Positions 33,376-42,407 are shown, numbered from the stretch's first letter. The stretch: 64,000 nucleotides of DNA from JBBQNR01 sp963774075 (GCA_963774075.1 CAVZDP010000005.1:248001-312000); one strand, 5' to 3'. The notes: generated by a model from the letters alone, not told the origin. Numbers and translations are program-made.

Positions 33376-33879
33376 TCAGCCCGTGACCATGCGCGCCGCC
33401 AACACCAGGATTGCTAGCGTGGCCAGCAGGTTCAGGAGCGACACCATCCCCGCGACGGCCGCCCGCCGCCGGATCTGCCCGGCGAGCTCGGCATCGTCGG
33501 GTCGCTCGGCGGCCTGCGCACGAAGACGCGACAGCGCCGGCCCCTGGATCGTGCTGTGCACGATCGTCAGCACGATGACCAGCCCGACGAGGATCAGCTT
33601 CGCCAGCAGGGTGTCGCCGTAAGAGCTCTCGCCGAGCGTGTCCCAGGCGTCGCGGTCGCTCGCGAGCTCGGTCCCCGTGAGGACGAGCACCAGGAGCGCG
33701 GTACCGCCGACCAGCGCGAACGCCCGGCCGACGTAGCGAAAGAAGGCGACGCGGTTTCGCTCGGGCAGGGTCCTGCGCGCGGCGACTACAGCTATCGCGA
33801 GGAACACGAGCCCCCCTGCCCAGACGGCGGCGCCGATCAGGTGCAGCGAGCGGATCAGGAGGTCGGCCGCGACCGGCAC
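33376..33879 (-). CDS. CopD-like membrane protein
   Basis: A 167-residue protein with four membrane helices (LLIRSLHLIGAAVWAGGLVFLAIAVVA; AFALVGGTALLVLVLTGTEL; LLAKLILVGLVIVLTIVHS; MVSLLNLLATLAILVLAARM). The first helix carries the His-x-x-G-x-x-x-W-x-G-G pattern of the copper-resistance D/DUF2269 family. Copper import or heme-linked redox roles are known for relatives; here it is unproven. GTG 33879 is the probable start; no strong ribosome site. 25 nt after the TolB-like gene on the same strand. Confidence 0.7.
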   Translation of the reverse strand: MPVAADLLIRSLHLIGAAVWAGGLVFLAIAVVAARRTLPERNRVAFFRYVGRAFALVGGTALLVLVLTGTELASDRDAWDTLGESSYGDTLLAKLILVGLVIVLTIVHSTIQGPALSRLRAQAAERPDDAELAGQIRRRAAVAGMVSLLNLLATLAILVLAARMVTG

Positions 33880-33904
33880 GGCGCGGAAGGATCGCAGACT
33901 CGGC

Positions 33905-35239
33905 TCAGCCGCCGAACGAGTCGTAGCTCGGCGGAGCGGAGTTGACCGCCGGGTCGTCCTTGTGGCGCGGCACCGATACATCCGCCACACCGGAGCACGT
34001 GCCGCCCCGGCCGTCGGAAGCCGTGAAGGCGATCGTGTAGACGCGGCCGTCGCCCTGCGGATTGCGCTCGGCGCGCACACTCACCCGGTCCGGCTGTCCG
34101 CCCGCGGCCGCGTCCGGGGCGGTCGGGTCGCCGTTCGCCGTCACCGGCTCGTCTTGGGTGACCCCGTCGATGGTGATGGCTGCCGGGTCGCCATCCGGAT
34201 CGGTCACCCCCCTCACGAACACGAGCGTGAACTTGCGATTCGCCGGTAGCAGGAAGGACGGGGCCGCGCCTGCCCCCGAGCAGTCGGGCGGGCGGTTGAG
34301 CGGCTGCCAGTCGGGCTGGACGTCGAATGAGCTGCTTCTGGAGATCGCGTGCTGATCACTTCCGTCCGCGTTCATGACGTTGATCTCGTTGCCGCCGAAG
34401 AAGTCGGGCGGGGGCCCGAATCCTGACCATACGATCTGCGTGCCGTCTGGCGACCACCCCGGCTGGTAACCCCGGGCGGCCGGCGAGAAGCTTCGCTGGT
34501 CGGAACCGTCGGCGTTCATGACCTGTATCTCGGTCGTGCCGTTCAGATTTCCCCAGACGAGCTCGGTTCCGTCGGGTGACCAATCCGGAGCGGTGTCCTG
34601 GTCGCCGTCGAACGTAAGCCTTGTCTTGCCGCTGCCGTCGCGGTTCATCACGAATATCTCGAAGTTGCAGACTAAGTTCGGGCAGGGGGGGACGAAGTGC
34701 GAGAAGGCGATCTTGGCGCCGTCCGGCGACCAAGCGGGATGGAACTCACCTATGTCCGGCGTCGAGGTCAGTTTCGCGTCCCCCGTTCCGTCCGCGTTGA
34801 CGACGTGCAGATCGGTGCGCCCGCTTCCCTCGTCGTAGCGCTGGTACACGATCTTCATGCCGTCCGGCGACCATGAGGGCGAGCCTGAGGGATAGAAGAA
34901 CGAGCCGGAGGTCACCTTGACCGGTTGCGAGCCATCGGCATTCATGACGATGACTCCGCGGTCGGCTCCCAGGCTGCCCGTGTAGGCGATCTTCTTGCCA
35001 TTTGGCGACCAGGCGGGCTCCTCGTCCGGGAGGCGATGCGCGGTCAGCCGTTGGACGTCGGAACCGTCGGGATTCATCGTGTAGATCTCGAGGTTGCCAC
35101 GGTTGTCGTCGTCGCGGTTCGAGACGAACGCGATCCGGCCGTTCGCGCCCGGGTATGCGGCGAGCGCGGGCAATGAGAGGAGCGTTAGCAGCGCGAAGGT
35201 GGCGAGGAACACCGATGTAAGCACCATCAAGATGCGCAT
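33905..35239 (-). CDS. Secreted TolB-like (PD40) beta-propeller protein
   Basis: A 444-residue exported protein. The N-terminal signal peptide is MRILMVLTSVFLATFALLTL followed by an ALAAYPGA cleavage region. Six to seven PD40/WD40-like blades follow, each with the W-S-P-D-G core (EPAWSPNGKKIAYTG, SPSWSPDGMKIVYQ, HPAWSPDGAKIAFS, APDWSPDGTELVWG, QPGWSPDGTQIVWS) and a preceding NADGS turn. A C-terminal beta-rich domain (residues 330-430) resembles Ig/cadherin-like repeats. ATG 35239 has GGGAG upstream. In this bacterial group such proteins may bind cell-wall ligands; the partner is unknown. Confidence 0.85.
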   Translation of the reverse strand: MRILMVLTSVFLATFALLTLLSLPALAAYPGANGRIAFVSNRDDDNRGNLEIYTMNPDGSDVQRLTAHRLPDEEPAWSPNGKKIAYTGSLGADRGVIVMNADGSQPVKVTSGSFFYPSGSPSWSPDGMKIVYQRYDEGSGRTDLHVVNADGTGDAKLTSTPDIGEFHPAWSPDGAKIAFSHFVPPCPNLVCNFEIFVMNRDGSGKTRLTFDGDQDTAPDWSPDGTELVWGNLNGTTEIQVMNADGSDQRSFSPAARGYQPGWSPDGTQIVWSGFGPPPDFFGGNEINVMNADGSDQHAISRSSSFDVQPDWQPLNRPPDCSGAGAAPSFLLPANRKFTLVFVRGVTDPDGDPAAITIDGVTQDEPVTANGDPTAPDAAAGGQPDRVSVRAERNPQGDGRVYTIAFTASDGRGGTCSGVADVSVPRHKDDPAVNSAPPSYDSFGG

Positions 35240-35297
35240 AGCTACTCCCACCGGGCGATCGTAGCCCCGGGTGGCAGGCGCCACAAGAGCGCCGGCG

Positions 35298-36989
35298 CTA
35301 GGCCAGCGTGTACATCGGGCCGTCGCCGCCCTCGGGCGGGGTCAGTCGGCCGCCCTTGGCGTTGATCGCCCCGCACTGGACGCAGTTCGAGGGCGTGATC
35401 TGAACCGTCACCTCGCCGTTGGCGGGTGCGTCCTCTGGGAGCTCGTAGACGGCCGCCGGGCACATGTGTACCCACGCCTCTGCCAGCTCGCGCGGCACCG
35501 TCTGCTGGACGCGGATGTGGTTCGGGGCGTCGTCGCGCGTCGCGTTGCCGGACGCGAACACGCTGGAGAGCTTGTCGAAGATGTACTTGTTGTCCGGCTT
35601 TGGGTAGTTCTTCGCCGCGCCGTCGACGAACATGTCTTCCTCCGCGTCGGACTTGAAGCTCCAATGGCCGCCCGGGAAGGCGCCTTTCGTGATCGTCATC
35701 GCGTTGGCGAGCGCGCCGCCGACGAAGAAGCCGCGGTCGAACACCTGCCTCACGTTTCTCGAGCGGTACAGGTCCTCGCGGATGACGCTCTTCCGCACCT
35801 TCTGGTCGTAGGCCTCGAAGTTGATCGAGTCGCGCGCGAGCGCGTCGACGATCGTCTCCGCCGCGTACATGCCCGCGTGCATCGAGTAGTGGATCCCCTT
35901 CAGCGTCGGGATGTTCACCATGCTCGCCGCGTCGCCCGCGATGCACATGCCGGGAACGCTCAGGTGCTTGGGCATCGCCCAGTAGCCGCCCGAGGGGATC
36001 GTCTTCGCCCCCCAGCCGATGCGCTTGCCGCCCTCGAGGATGCCGCGCACGAATGGATGCGTCTTGAACTCCTGCAGCACGTCGTGGCACGAGAAGGTCG
36101 CATCGCGGTAGTCCAGCCCGGCCACGAACCCGATGCAGACCTTGTCCTCGCCCATCGGGTAGATGAAGCTGCCTCCGAACTCCCTGTACTTCGCGCTCTT
36201 GCGAAGCGGCCAGCCCATGGTGTGGATGACGCGGTCGAGCGGCTTGGGGACCTCCCAGATCTCCTTCACGCCGATCTCCCAGCGCAGCGGGTCTCGGCCG
36301 TGAAGGTCGTAGTAGTCCATGGCGGCCATCGTCAGGTGCCCGACCGTTCCCTCCGCGACCACGGTCGCCTTCGCGATCACGTCGGAGCCGGGCTCGAAGT
36401 TCGACAGCGGCTCGCCGTCCCTGCCCCGCCCTTTGTCGCCGGTGCGGATGCCCTTGACGATCCGGTCTTCGACCAGCAGCTTCTCGGCCGTGGTCTCGGC
36501 GAGCACGTAGACGCCCGCCTCCTCGGCCTTCTCGGCGAGGAAGCGGCCGAGCTGGGCGACCGACGTCACGTAGTTGCCGTGGTTGCGGAAGGGCGGCGGC
36601 AGCGGCTTCAGGGGGAGAGCGCGCTTCTTCGTGAGAAAGTAGGCGGCGTCCTTCTCGACCTTCTGGAAGACGGGCCAGTCCTCCGGCGACAGGTCGGGAA
36701 ACAGCTCCAGCATCGCCGACGGGTTCATGTTCGCTCCCGAGAGCAGGTGACTGCCGGCCACCTTGCCCTTCTCGATCACGGCGATCGGGACCTCGCCAAG
36801 ACTCTCGGCCAGAGCCGGCTCGCGCTCGAGCAGCTGAGCCGCCTTGATAGCGCAGGCCATTCCGGCCGGGCCACCGCCGACGATCGCGATCCCGACCTCT
36901 ATGCGGTCCTCGGCGGCGTCGGTCGGCGGGCCGACGAACTCCCTGGCCTGATCCAGCGGGGGCGGGTATTGCGCGGGGACTACGCCCAT
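35298..36989 (-). CDS. Electron transfer flavoprotein-ubiquinone oxidoreductase
   Basis: Membrane-associated flavo-iron-sulfur enzyme that passes electrons from ETF to the quinone pool. 563 residues: FAD motif IAIVGGGPAGMACAI near residues 35-45, FLTKKRALPLKPLPPPFRNHGNYV, and a C-terminal ferredoxin-like domain. In that domain the usual cluster ligands are C-PA-x-YE and C-x2-C-x2-C. Here CPAAVYE and NCVQCGAINAKG are present, but the last cysteine position is Ile. The domain may therefore have three Cys ligands or another fourth ligand. 7 nt from etfA on the same strand; together with etfB it forms a fatty-acid oxidation electron-transfer unit. Confidence 0.9.
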   Translation of the reverse strand: MGVVPAQYPPPLDQAREFVGPPTDAAEDRIEVGIAIVGGGPAGMACAIKAAQLLEREPALAESLGEVPIAVIEKGKVAGSHLLSGANMNPSAMLELFPDLSPEDWPVFQKVEKDAAYFLTKKRALPLKPLPPPFRNHGNYVTSVAQLGRFLAEKAEEAGVYVLAETTAEKLLVEDRIVKGIRTGDKGRGRDGEPLSNFEPGSDVIAKATVVAEGTVGHLTMAAMDYYDLHGRDPLRWEIGVKEIWEVPKPLDRVIHTMGWPLRKSAKYREFGGSFIYPMGEDKVCIGFVAGLDYRDATFSCHDVLQEFKTHPFVRGILEGGKRIGWGAKTIPSGGYWAMPKHLSVPGMCIAGDAASMVNIPTLKGIHYSMHAGMYAAETIVDALARDSINFEAYDQKVRKSVIREDLYRSRNVRQVFDRGFFVGGALANAMTITKGAFPGGHWSFKSDAEEDMFVDGAAKNYPKPDNKYIFDKLSSVFASGNATRDDAPNHIRVQQTVPRELAEAWVHMCPAAVYELPEDAPANGEVTVQITPSNCVQCGAINAKGGRLTPPEGGDGPMYTLA

Positions 36990-36996
36990 AGGATGT

Positions 36997-37974
36997 CTAG
37001 CCGCTCTTGGCCGTCTTCACGGCTTCGGTCAGCTTGGGGACGATCTTGTGCAGGTCGCCGACGATGCCGAGGTCGCAGAACTCGAAGATGGGCGCGTTCG
37101 GGTCCTTGTTGATCGCGACGATGTTCTCCGAGGACTGCATGCCGACCTTGTGCTGGATCGCGCCCGAGATGCCCGCGGCGATGTAGAGCTTCGGCGCGAC
37201 CGTCTTCCCGGTCTGGCCGATCTGGGCCGAGTACGGGAACCAGCCCGCGTCCACGACCGCCCGTGTCGCGGCGACCGCGCCGCCGAACGCATCCGCGAGC
37301 TGGTGGCAGAGGTCGAAGTTCTCGGCCTTGCCGAGCCCGCGGCCTCCCGCGACCAGAACGTCGGCGTCCTCGATGTTGACCTCCTCGCCGCGCTGCTCTC
37401 CGCGCTGGATCATCGTTGCCTTGGTTGACCAGGGCGAGAGCTCGACGTCGACGTCTTGGACTTCCGCCGAGCCGCCGTCGCGCTCGACCTCGTCGAACGC
37501 GTTCAGGCGACCGATGATGATGCCCGGCTCGCCGACGTACTCGACCTCGGCTATCGCGGAGTCCTGGAGGATCGGCCGGATCGCGACCAGCTTGCCGTCC
37601 TGTGCGCGGACCTCGGTGACCTCCATCGTCACTCCGGCGCCCAACCGCGCGGTCAGGCCGGCGCCGATCTCGAAGCCGAGCAGCCCGCCGCCGAACAGCA
37701 CGTAGGAGTGGCCGTTGTCCTGGATCACCTTCGCCATCACGTCCACGATCGGCTGGGCGAGGCCCTCAGGCACCGAGCGCGCGCGATAGACCTTCGAGGC
37801 GCCGTACGCGCCGAGCGACTGGCAGGCCTCGTCGGAGACGTCGCCGACCACCACGGCCGCTGCCTCGCCGCCGATCGCGCCTGCGAGCTTCGCGGCCTCG
37901 GAGACCGCGCCGAGCGAGTTCTTGTTGAAGACGCCTTCGTCGTCGTGCAGGGCGTAGACGAGAATCCCAGCCAC
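36997..37974 (-). CDS. etfA: Electron transfer flavoprotein alpha subunit
   Basis: Holds FAD at the C-terminal domain of the ETF heterodimer. 325 residues; it starts VAGILVYALHDDEGVF. The FAD-binding domain has GGRGLGKAENFDLCHQLADAFGGAVAATRAVVDAGW, GQTGKTVAPKLYIAAGISGAIQHKVGM and AINKDPNAPIFEFCDLGIVGD, all standard. GTG start in the sequence AGGAGGCACTAGTGGC. 43 nt after etfB. Confidence 0.96.
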   Translation of the reverse strand: MAGILVYALHDDEGVFNKNSLGAVSEAAKLAGAIGGEAAAVVVGDVSDEACQSLGAYGASKVYRARSVPEGLAQPIVDVMAKVIQDNGHSYVLFGGGLLGFEIGAGLTARLGAGVTMEVTEVRAQDGKLVAIRPILQDSAIAEVEYVGEPGIIIGRLNAFDEVERDGGSAEVQDVDVELSPWSTKATMIQRGEQRGEEVNIEDADVLVAGGRGLGKAENFDLCHQLADAFGGAVAATRAVVDAGWFPYSAQIGQTGKTVAPKLYIAAGISGAIQHKVGMQSSENIVAINKDPNAPIFEFCDLGIVGDLHKIVPKLTEAVKTAKSG

Positions 37975-38017
37975 TAGTGCCTCCTCTCAGGTACGCGATC
38001 CGCTGCGCGGCCGCCCA

Positions 38018-38809
38018 TCAGACGAGTTTCCTTTCCTGCAGCCAGGCCACGACTTTCTCGACTGTCTCCTTCGTGTCCTCGTCCTCGATGATCGTGCCGG
38101 ACTCCTTCTGGGGAGGGGGATTGACCACGAGCACCTGGGTGCGCGAGCCCTCCTCCCCCACCTTCGACGCCTCGATCTGGGCGTCGCCGACCGAGAGCGT
38201 GTCGAGCGGCTTCTTCTTCGCCCCCATGATCGCCTTCAGGCTCGGATAGCGGGGCTCGTTGATGGCGTCGCCGACGCTGATCACGGCGGGAAACTCAACC
38301 GCGACCGTGTCGTAGCCGTACTCGGCCTGGCGCTCGCAACGAAGCTTGGAGTCCTCGACGTCCATCTTGATCACCTGCGTCAGCGACGGCATCCTCAGGT
38401 GGTCGGCCACCACGGCGCCGATCGTGTAGCACTCTCCGTCGTCGGACTGCTGGCCGAGCAGGACCAGATCCGGGCTCTCGCGTTCGAGGGCCTTCGCCAG
38501 GGCGTAGCCGGTCGCGCACACGTCCGAGCCGGCAAGCGCTGGGTCGGTCAGGTGCACGGACCGGTCGGCGCCGAGCGAGACGGCCTTGTGCAGGGCGCGC
38601 ACGGCGGACTCGGGCCCCATCGTGACCGCTACGACCTCGTCGACCTGGACGGCGCCACCCTCGCGAAGCTGCATCGCGGCTTCGATCGCATGGGTGTCGA
38701 AGGGATTCAGGTTCTTCTCGCCGCTGCGGTCGATGCGCTTCGTCGACTGGTCGATGCGCTTCTCCACTGCCGCGTCGGGCACTTCTTTGACGAGCACACA
38801 GATCTTCAC
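38018..38809 (-). CDS. etfB: Electron transfer flavoprotein beta subunit
   Basis: AMP-binding partner of EtfA, 263 residues. MKICVLVKEVPDAAVEKRID, NPFDTHAIEAAMQL, VAVTMGPESAVRALHKAVSLGADR and LVLLGQQSDDGECYTIGAVVADHL are the family segments. First gene of etfB-etfA-ETF-QO on the minus strand. The upstream region holds a 14-bp palindrome next to a TAATAAT -10 box, which may allow control by fatty acids. Confidence 0.95.
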   Translation of the reverse strand: MKICVLVKEVPDAAVEKRIDQSTKRIDRSGEKNLNPFDTHAIEAAMQLREGGAVQVDEVVAVTMGPESAVRALHKAVSLGADRSVHLTDPALAGSDVCATGYALAKALERESPDLVLLGQQSDDGECYTIGAVVADHLRMPSLTQVIKMDVEDSKLRCERQAEYGYDTVAVEFPAVISVGDAINEPRYPSLKAIMGAKKKPLDTLSVGDAQIEASKVGEEGSRTQVLVVNPPPQKESGTIIEDEDTKETVEKVVAWLQERKLV

Positions 38810-38863
38810 GTCGTGCTTGCCTCCTGTCGGGCGGGCTGCTGAAAGCTGATCGTGGCCGGGCGG

Positions 38864-38885
38864 ATTATTACTGATTGACCAATCA
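38864..38885 (-). promoter_or_regulatory. Promoter and candidate TetR-type operator of the etf operon
   Basis: On the minus strand the perfect inverted repeat TGATTG-GT-CAATCA (38872-38885) lies 1 nt before a -10 like TAATAAT (38864-38870), about 55 nt upstream of etfB. A dyad of this kind between -35 and -10 is typical of repressor sites. TetR-family regulators of acyl-CoA metabolism often use such AT-rich dyads, so this one may control etf genes. The regulator is not in the window. Confidence 0.5.
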
Positions 38886-39040
38886 ATCGCATCGGCCGGA
38901 CGGCTACGCGGACTGCCGGCCCTGCGCCTGGCGCTGCCGCTCTGGCCCGCGAGCGCGCGGATTCTATATCGCTGGAGGCGCGGGGTGCGGCGCCTGCAAG
39001 CGGCCGTTCGCCAGGGCCGTGGCAGGGCCTCGAGCGCTCG

Positions 39041-39484
39041 CTAGCGGACTGCGCCGCGCACGAACTCGACGATCTGCTGGGTCGAGGCGCCGGGGGTGAA
39101 GATCTCAGCCACCCCGAGGGACTTCAGCTCCGAGACGTCGTCCCCGGGGATCGTGCCTCCGGCGATCACAACCACGTCGTCGACCTCGCGCTCCTTCATC
39201 AACTCGAGCACGCGGGGGACCAGCGTCATGTGTGCGCCCGACAGGATCGAGAGCCCGACCGCATCGGCGTCCTCCTGGATCACCGTCTCGACGATCTGCT
39301 CGGGCGTCTGGTGAAGGCCCGTGTAGATGACCTCCATCCCGGCGTCGCGCAGGGCCCGCGCGATGATCTTCGCGCCTCGGTCGTGACCGTCGAGGCCGGG
39401 CTTGGCCACGACGACCCGGATCTTGCGCTTGCTGTCGCCGCCGCTTGACGCCGTCTCGGTGCTCGCCTCCATCGTCGCGGGCAT
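39041..39484 (-). CDS. Methylmalonyl-CoA mutase, B12-binding subunit
   Basis: A 147-residue stand-alone cobalamin-binding domain. The lower axial histidine motif D-x-H-x-x-G is D32-G-H34-D-R-G37, followed by GLSILSGAHMTLVPRVLELM and VIAGGTIPGDDVSEL, as in the C-terminal domain of methylmalonyl-CoA mutase. The catalytic TIM-barrel subunit is 7 kb away (46314-47975), a split architecture known from archaea and some Actinobacteria. The first 20 residues are a flexible Ser/Thr/Glu-rich extension. No partner gene is adjacent. Confidence 0.9.
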   Translation of the reverse strand: MPATMEASTETASSGGDSKRKIRVVVAKPGLDGHDRGAKIIARALRDAGMEVIYTGLHQTPEQIVETVIQEDADAVGLSILSGAHMTLVPRVLELMKEREVDDVVVIAGGTIPGDDVSELKSLGVAEIFTPGASTQQIVEFVRGAVR

Positions 39485-39543
39485 GCTAGCCGACGGGAGC
39501 TACGCCCCGCGCGGGAACATGGCGAGCGCGAGGGCTCTACAAC

Positions 39544-41184
39544 TCAGCCCGTGCTCGCCGGCACGCGTCCCTGGAGCTTTCCCTCCGCGAGCTGCTTGCG
39601 AAGGACCTTCTTGTCGAACTTGCCCACGCTCGTCTTCGGCACCTCGTCGACGAACGCGTACTCGTCGGGGAGCCACCACTTGGCGACGCGACCGCTCAGG
39701 TGCTCGCGCAGCGAGTCCGCGTCGCACGAAGCTCCTTCGTTGAGCACGACGCAGGCGAGCGGGCGCTCGGTCCATCGCTCGTCCGGCTTCGCTATCACCG
39801 CTGCCTCCATCACGTCGGGGTGCGCCATGAGCTCGTTCTCGAGCTCGACCGAGGAGATCCATTCGCCGCCGGACTTGATCACGTCCTTCGCGCGGTCGGA
39901 GATCCTCATGAAGCCGCGGCGGTCGATCGACGCGATGTCGCCGGTGCGAAGCCAGCCATCGTCGAACTTGTCGGCCCCCGATGGGTCGTTGTAGTAATCG
40001 GATGCGATCCAGGGGCCGCGTACTTCCACCTCACCGGTGGACTCGCCGTCCCAGGGCACCACCTCGCCGGAATCGTCCACGAGCCGCGCCTCGACTCCAG
40101 GCACCAGGCGCCCTGTAGCAGTGCGGTAGCTCCACTCATCCTCGCCATCCAGCGCCTTCGGGGGCCGCGCCACGGCGCCGAGTGGACTCGTCTCGGTCAT
40201 GCCCCAGGCCTGGATGATCGGGACGCCATGGCGCTCGGCGAAGCCACGCATCAGCGACTCGGGCACCGCGGCGCCGCCGCAGACGACGAAGCGCAGGCTC
40301 GAGAGGTCCGGCTTGTGCTCGTCGGCGAAGCGCAGCAGGTCCATCCAGATCGTCGGCACGGCGCCCGCGAACGTGACGCCCTCGTCGGCGATCAGGCGGG
40401 CGAGCGGCTCGGCCTGCAGGAAACGCGATGGCATCACCATGTCGGCCCCCACGAGCGCGCACGCATACGGAAGCCCCCACGCGTTGGCGTGGAACATCGG
40501 GACCACGGGCAGCAGGCGGTCGTGAGACGAGATGCCCAGCGTCTCCGAGATGCACGTCCCCATCGCGTGCAGAACGTTGGAGCGGTGCGTGTAGAGCACG
40601 CCCTTCGGGTTGCCTGTCGTTCCGCTGGTGTAGCAGAGGCCGGCGGCGGTCCGCTCGTCGAGGTCGGGATAGTCGTAGCCGGGCTCCTGCGCCTCGAGCA
40701 ACTCCTCGTAGCGAAGCACGTTCGGCAGCGAGCCCGAGTCGCCGCCGCCGATCACGACGTAGTGACGCACGGTCTCGAAGCTCGGCGCAACCTTCTCGAG
40801 CACCGGCACGAGCGAGTCGTCGACGAACACCACCTGATCCTCGGCGTGGTTCGCGATGTATGTGAGCTGCTCGGGAAAAAGCCGGATGTTGAGCGTGTGC
40901 AGGACCGCACCCATGCAGGGCGTTCCCAGATACAGCTCGAGGTGCTCCTGCGAGTTCCAGGCGAACGTCGCGACGCGATCCCCCCTGCCGACGCCGAGCG
41001 ACTCGAGCGCGCGGCACAGACGGTCCACTCGCTCTCCGACCTGGGCGTAGCTGGCGCGCGTCTTGACCGGCTCGTCGCCGGCCGCGCGCAGCGTGACGGC
41101 CTCGCTGTCGCCGTAGACGGTGCGCATCCGCTCGAGCACGTGTCGCAGCGTGAGCGGGTGGTCCTGCATCAACCCCTGGAGCAT
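39544..41184 (-). CDS. Long-chain fatty-acid-CoA ligase (AMP-binding)
   Basis: Activates a fatty acid with ATP and CoA. 546 residues with the ANL order: A3 motif YTSGTTGNPKGVLYTHRS near 188, WGMTETSP, A7 DGWLRTGDIASID, A8 hinge RISDRAKDVIKSGGEWIS, and the late lysine in PKTSVGKFDKKVLRK. The FHANAW and VPMFH segments match medium/long-chain acyl-CoA synthetases (FadD-like). The next genes are a B12 domain and etfBA, all in fatty-acid and odd-chain catabolism. ATG start with GGGAGGAG upstream. Confidence 0.92.
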   Translation of the reverse strand: MLQGLMQDHPLTLRHVLERMRTVYGDSEAVTLRAAGDEPVKTRASYAQVGERVDRLCRALESLGVGRGDRVATFAWNSQEHLELYLGTPCMGAVLHTLNIRLFPEQLTYIANHAEDQVVFVDDSLVPVLEKVAPSFETVRHYVVIGGGDSGSLPNVLRYEELLEAQEPGYDYPDLDERTAAGLCYTSGTTGNPKGVLYTHRSNVLHAMGTCISETLGISSHDRLLPVVPMFHANAWGLPYACALVGADMVMPSRFLQAEPLARLIADEGVTFAGAVPTIWMDLLRFADEHKPDLSSLRFVVCGGAAVPESLMRGFAERHGVPIIQAWGMTETSPLGAVARPPKALDGEDEWSYRTATGRLVPGVEARLVDDSGEVVPWDGESTGEVEVRGPWIASDYYNDPSGADKFDDGWLRTGDIASIDRRGFMRISDRAKDVIKSGGEWISSVELENELMAHPDVMEAAVIAKPDERWTERPLACVVLNEGASCDADSLREHLSGRVAKWWLPDEYAFVDEVPKTSVGKFDKKVLRKQLAEGKLQGRVPASTG

Positions 41185-41216
41185 TTCTCCTCCCTCCCGG
41201 GACTAGTGGCTTCGCC

Positions 41217-42272
41217 TCAAGCCGTCGGGTCCAGGACGACCTTCAGCGCCTCCTTCTTGTCGAACATCTCGTAGCCCTTCGGCGCCTCGTCCAGCGGCAG
41301 GCGGTGGGAGATGATGGCTTTCGGATCGATGCGCCCGTCGCGCACCAGCTCCAGCAGCTCGTCCATGTGTCCTTGAATGTTGGCGACGCCCGCCACCACG
41401 CTGATGTTCTTCAGCCACATGTCGCCGATCGGTATCGAGGCCTGGTCCTCCACGTACATGCCGGGAAGAGAGATCGTCCCGCCCTGACGCACGAGCTTGA
41501 AGGTCGTCGCGAGCGCCGACTCGTGACCGACGGCGTCAACCACGACGTCCGCTCCGCGCCACTCGGTCATGTCGCGCACCACGTCCTCGGGGTCGGTCTC
41601 CTTGGGATTGACCGGCACGGCGCCGAGGCTCTCGGCGAGCTTCAGGCGCTCGGGCACCATGTCGATCGCGACCACACGCCCGGCTCCGAGAGCCCGCGCG
41701 GACATCACGGTGCAGAGCCCGACCGGTCCGCAGCCGACGACAGCCACGACGTCTCCCGGCACCAATCCGGCCTTTCGGACGGCGTCGTAGCCGGTCGTGA
41801 GGATGTCGCCGACGAAGAGGATGTCCTCGTCGTCGAGGCCGTCCTGCGGCATCTTGCGGAGGGTGAGGTCCGCCTCGGGGATGCGCATGTACTCCGACTG
41901 GGCGCCGGAGAGGTCGCCGAACGCCATGCCCATGCCGAAAACCCGGATCGAGGTGCATTTCATGAAGATGCCGCGCCGACAGAACCAGCACTTGCCGCAG
42001 GCGACGAAGAACGACCCCACCACGCGGTCGCCTTCCTCGAACTGCGTCACGACGTCGCCCTTGGCCTCGATCGTCCCCGTGTACTCGTGGCCCAGCACGA
42101 ACCCCTCCTCGATCTCGAGGCGGCCGTGATACGGGTGCAGGTCGGTGCCGCAGATCGCCGCGCGATCGACGCGCAGCAGCACGTCTCCGGGCTCCTCGAT
42201 CGTTGGCTTGGGCACCTCCTCGACCCGGACGTCGCCCGGCCCATAGAAGGCGACACCCTTCATGGTTGCCAT
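41217..42272 (-). CDS. Zinc-dependent alcohol dehydrogenase family protein
   Basis: A 351-residue MDR enzyme. Catalytic zinc ligands Cys41, His62 and Glu63 (AICGTDLHPYHG, VLGHEYTG). Structural zinc Cys92, Cys95, Cys98 and Cys106 (ACGKCWFCRRGIFMKC). NAD(P)-binding VVAVVGCGPVGLCTVMSARALGA. It oxidises an unknown alcohol or polyol; formaldehyde and threonine dehydrogenases share this layout. Reads in the same direction as the acyl-CoA ligase downstream. Its promoter region is shared with divergent fetA and contains long hairpins. Confidence 0.9.
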   Translation of the reverse strand: MATMKGVAFYGPGDVRVEEVPKPTIEEPGDVLLRVDRAAICGTDLHPYHGRLEIEEGFVLGHEYTGTIEAKGDVVTQFEEGDRVVGSFFVACGKCWFCRRGIFMKCTSIRVFGMGMAFGDLSGAQSEYMRIPEADLTLRKMPQDGLDDEDILFVGDILTTGYDAVRKAGLVPGDVVAVVGCGPVGLCTVMSARALGAGRVVAIDMVPERLKLAESLGAVPVNPKETDPEDVVRDMTEWRGADVVVDAVGHESALATTFKLVRQGGTISLPGMYVEDQASIPIGDMWLKNISVVAGVANIQGHMDELLELVRDGRIDPKAIISHRLPLDEAPKGYEMFDKKEALKVVLDPTA

Positions 42273-42319
42273 GTTCCCCTCTTCCCGCTAGTGAGCTTGT
42301 CGCGAGCATAATCACATAT

Positions 42320-42373
42320 TCCGCCGGCTCCGCCGGCGGAGCAGTCCGGAATTCGCTCAGGCGCGAATTCCGG
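42320..42373. repeat. Two strong hairpins in the fetA/dehydrogenase divergent region
   Basis: First hairpin CCGCCGGC-TC-CGCCGGCGG near 42321-42339. The second has 11-bp arms CCGGAATTCGC (42346-42356) and GCGAATTCCGG (42363-42373) with a 6-nt loop, both perfect. GGCCTGTTCTCAC follows at 42394-42406, directly before the fetA ATG. Probably short palindromic repeat sequence; it might also serve as transcription or translation control for the two genes. Confidence 0.65.
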
Positions 42374-42407
42374 GAGTTCTGATGCCCGACGGCGGCCTGT
42401 TCTCACA

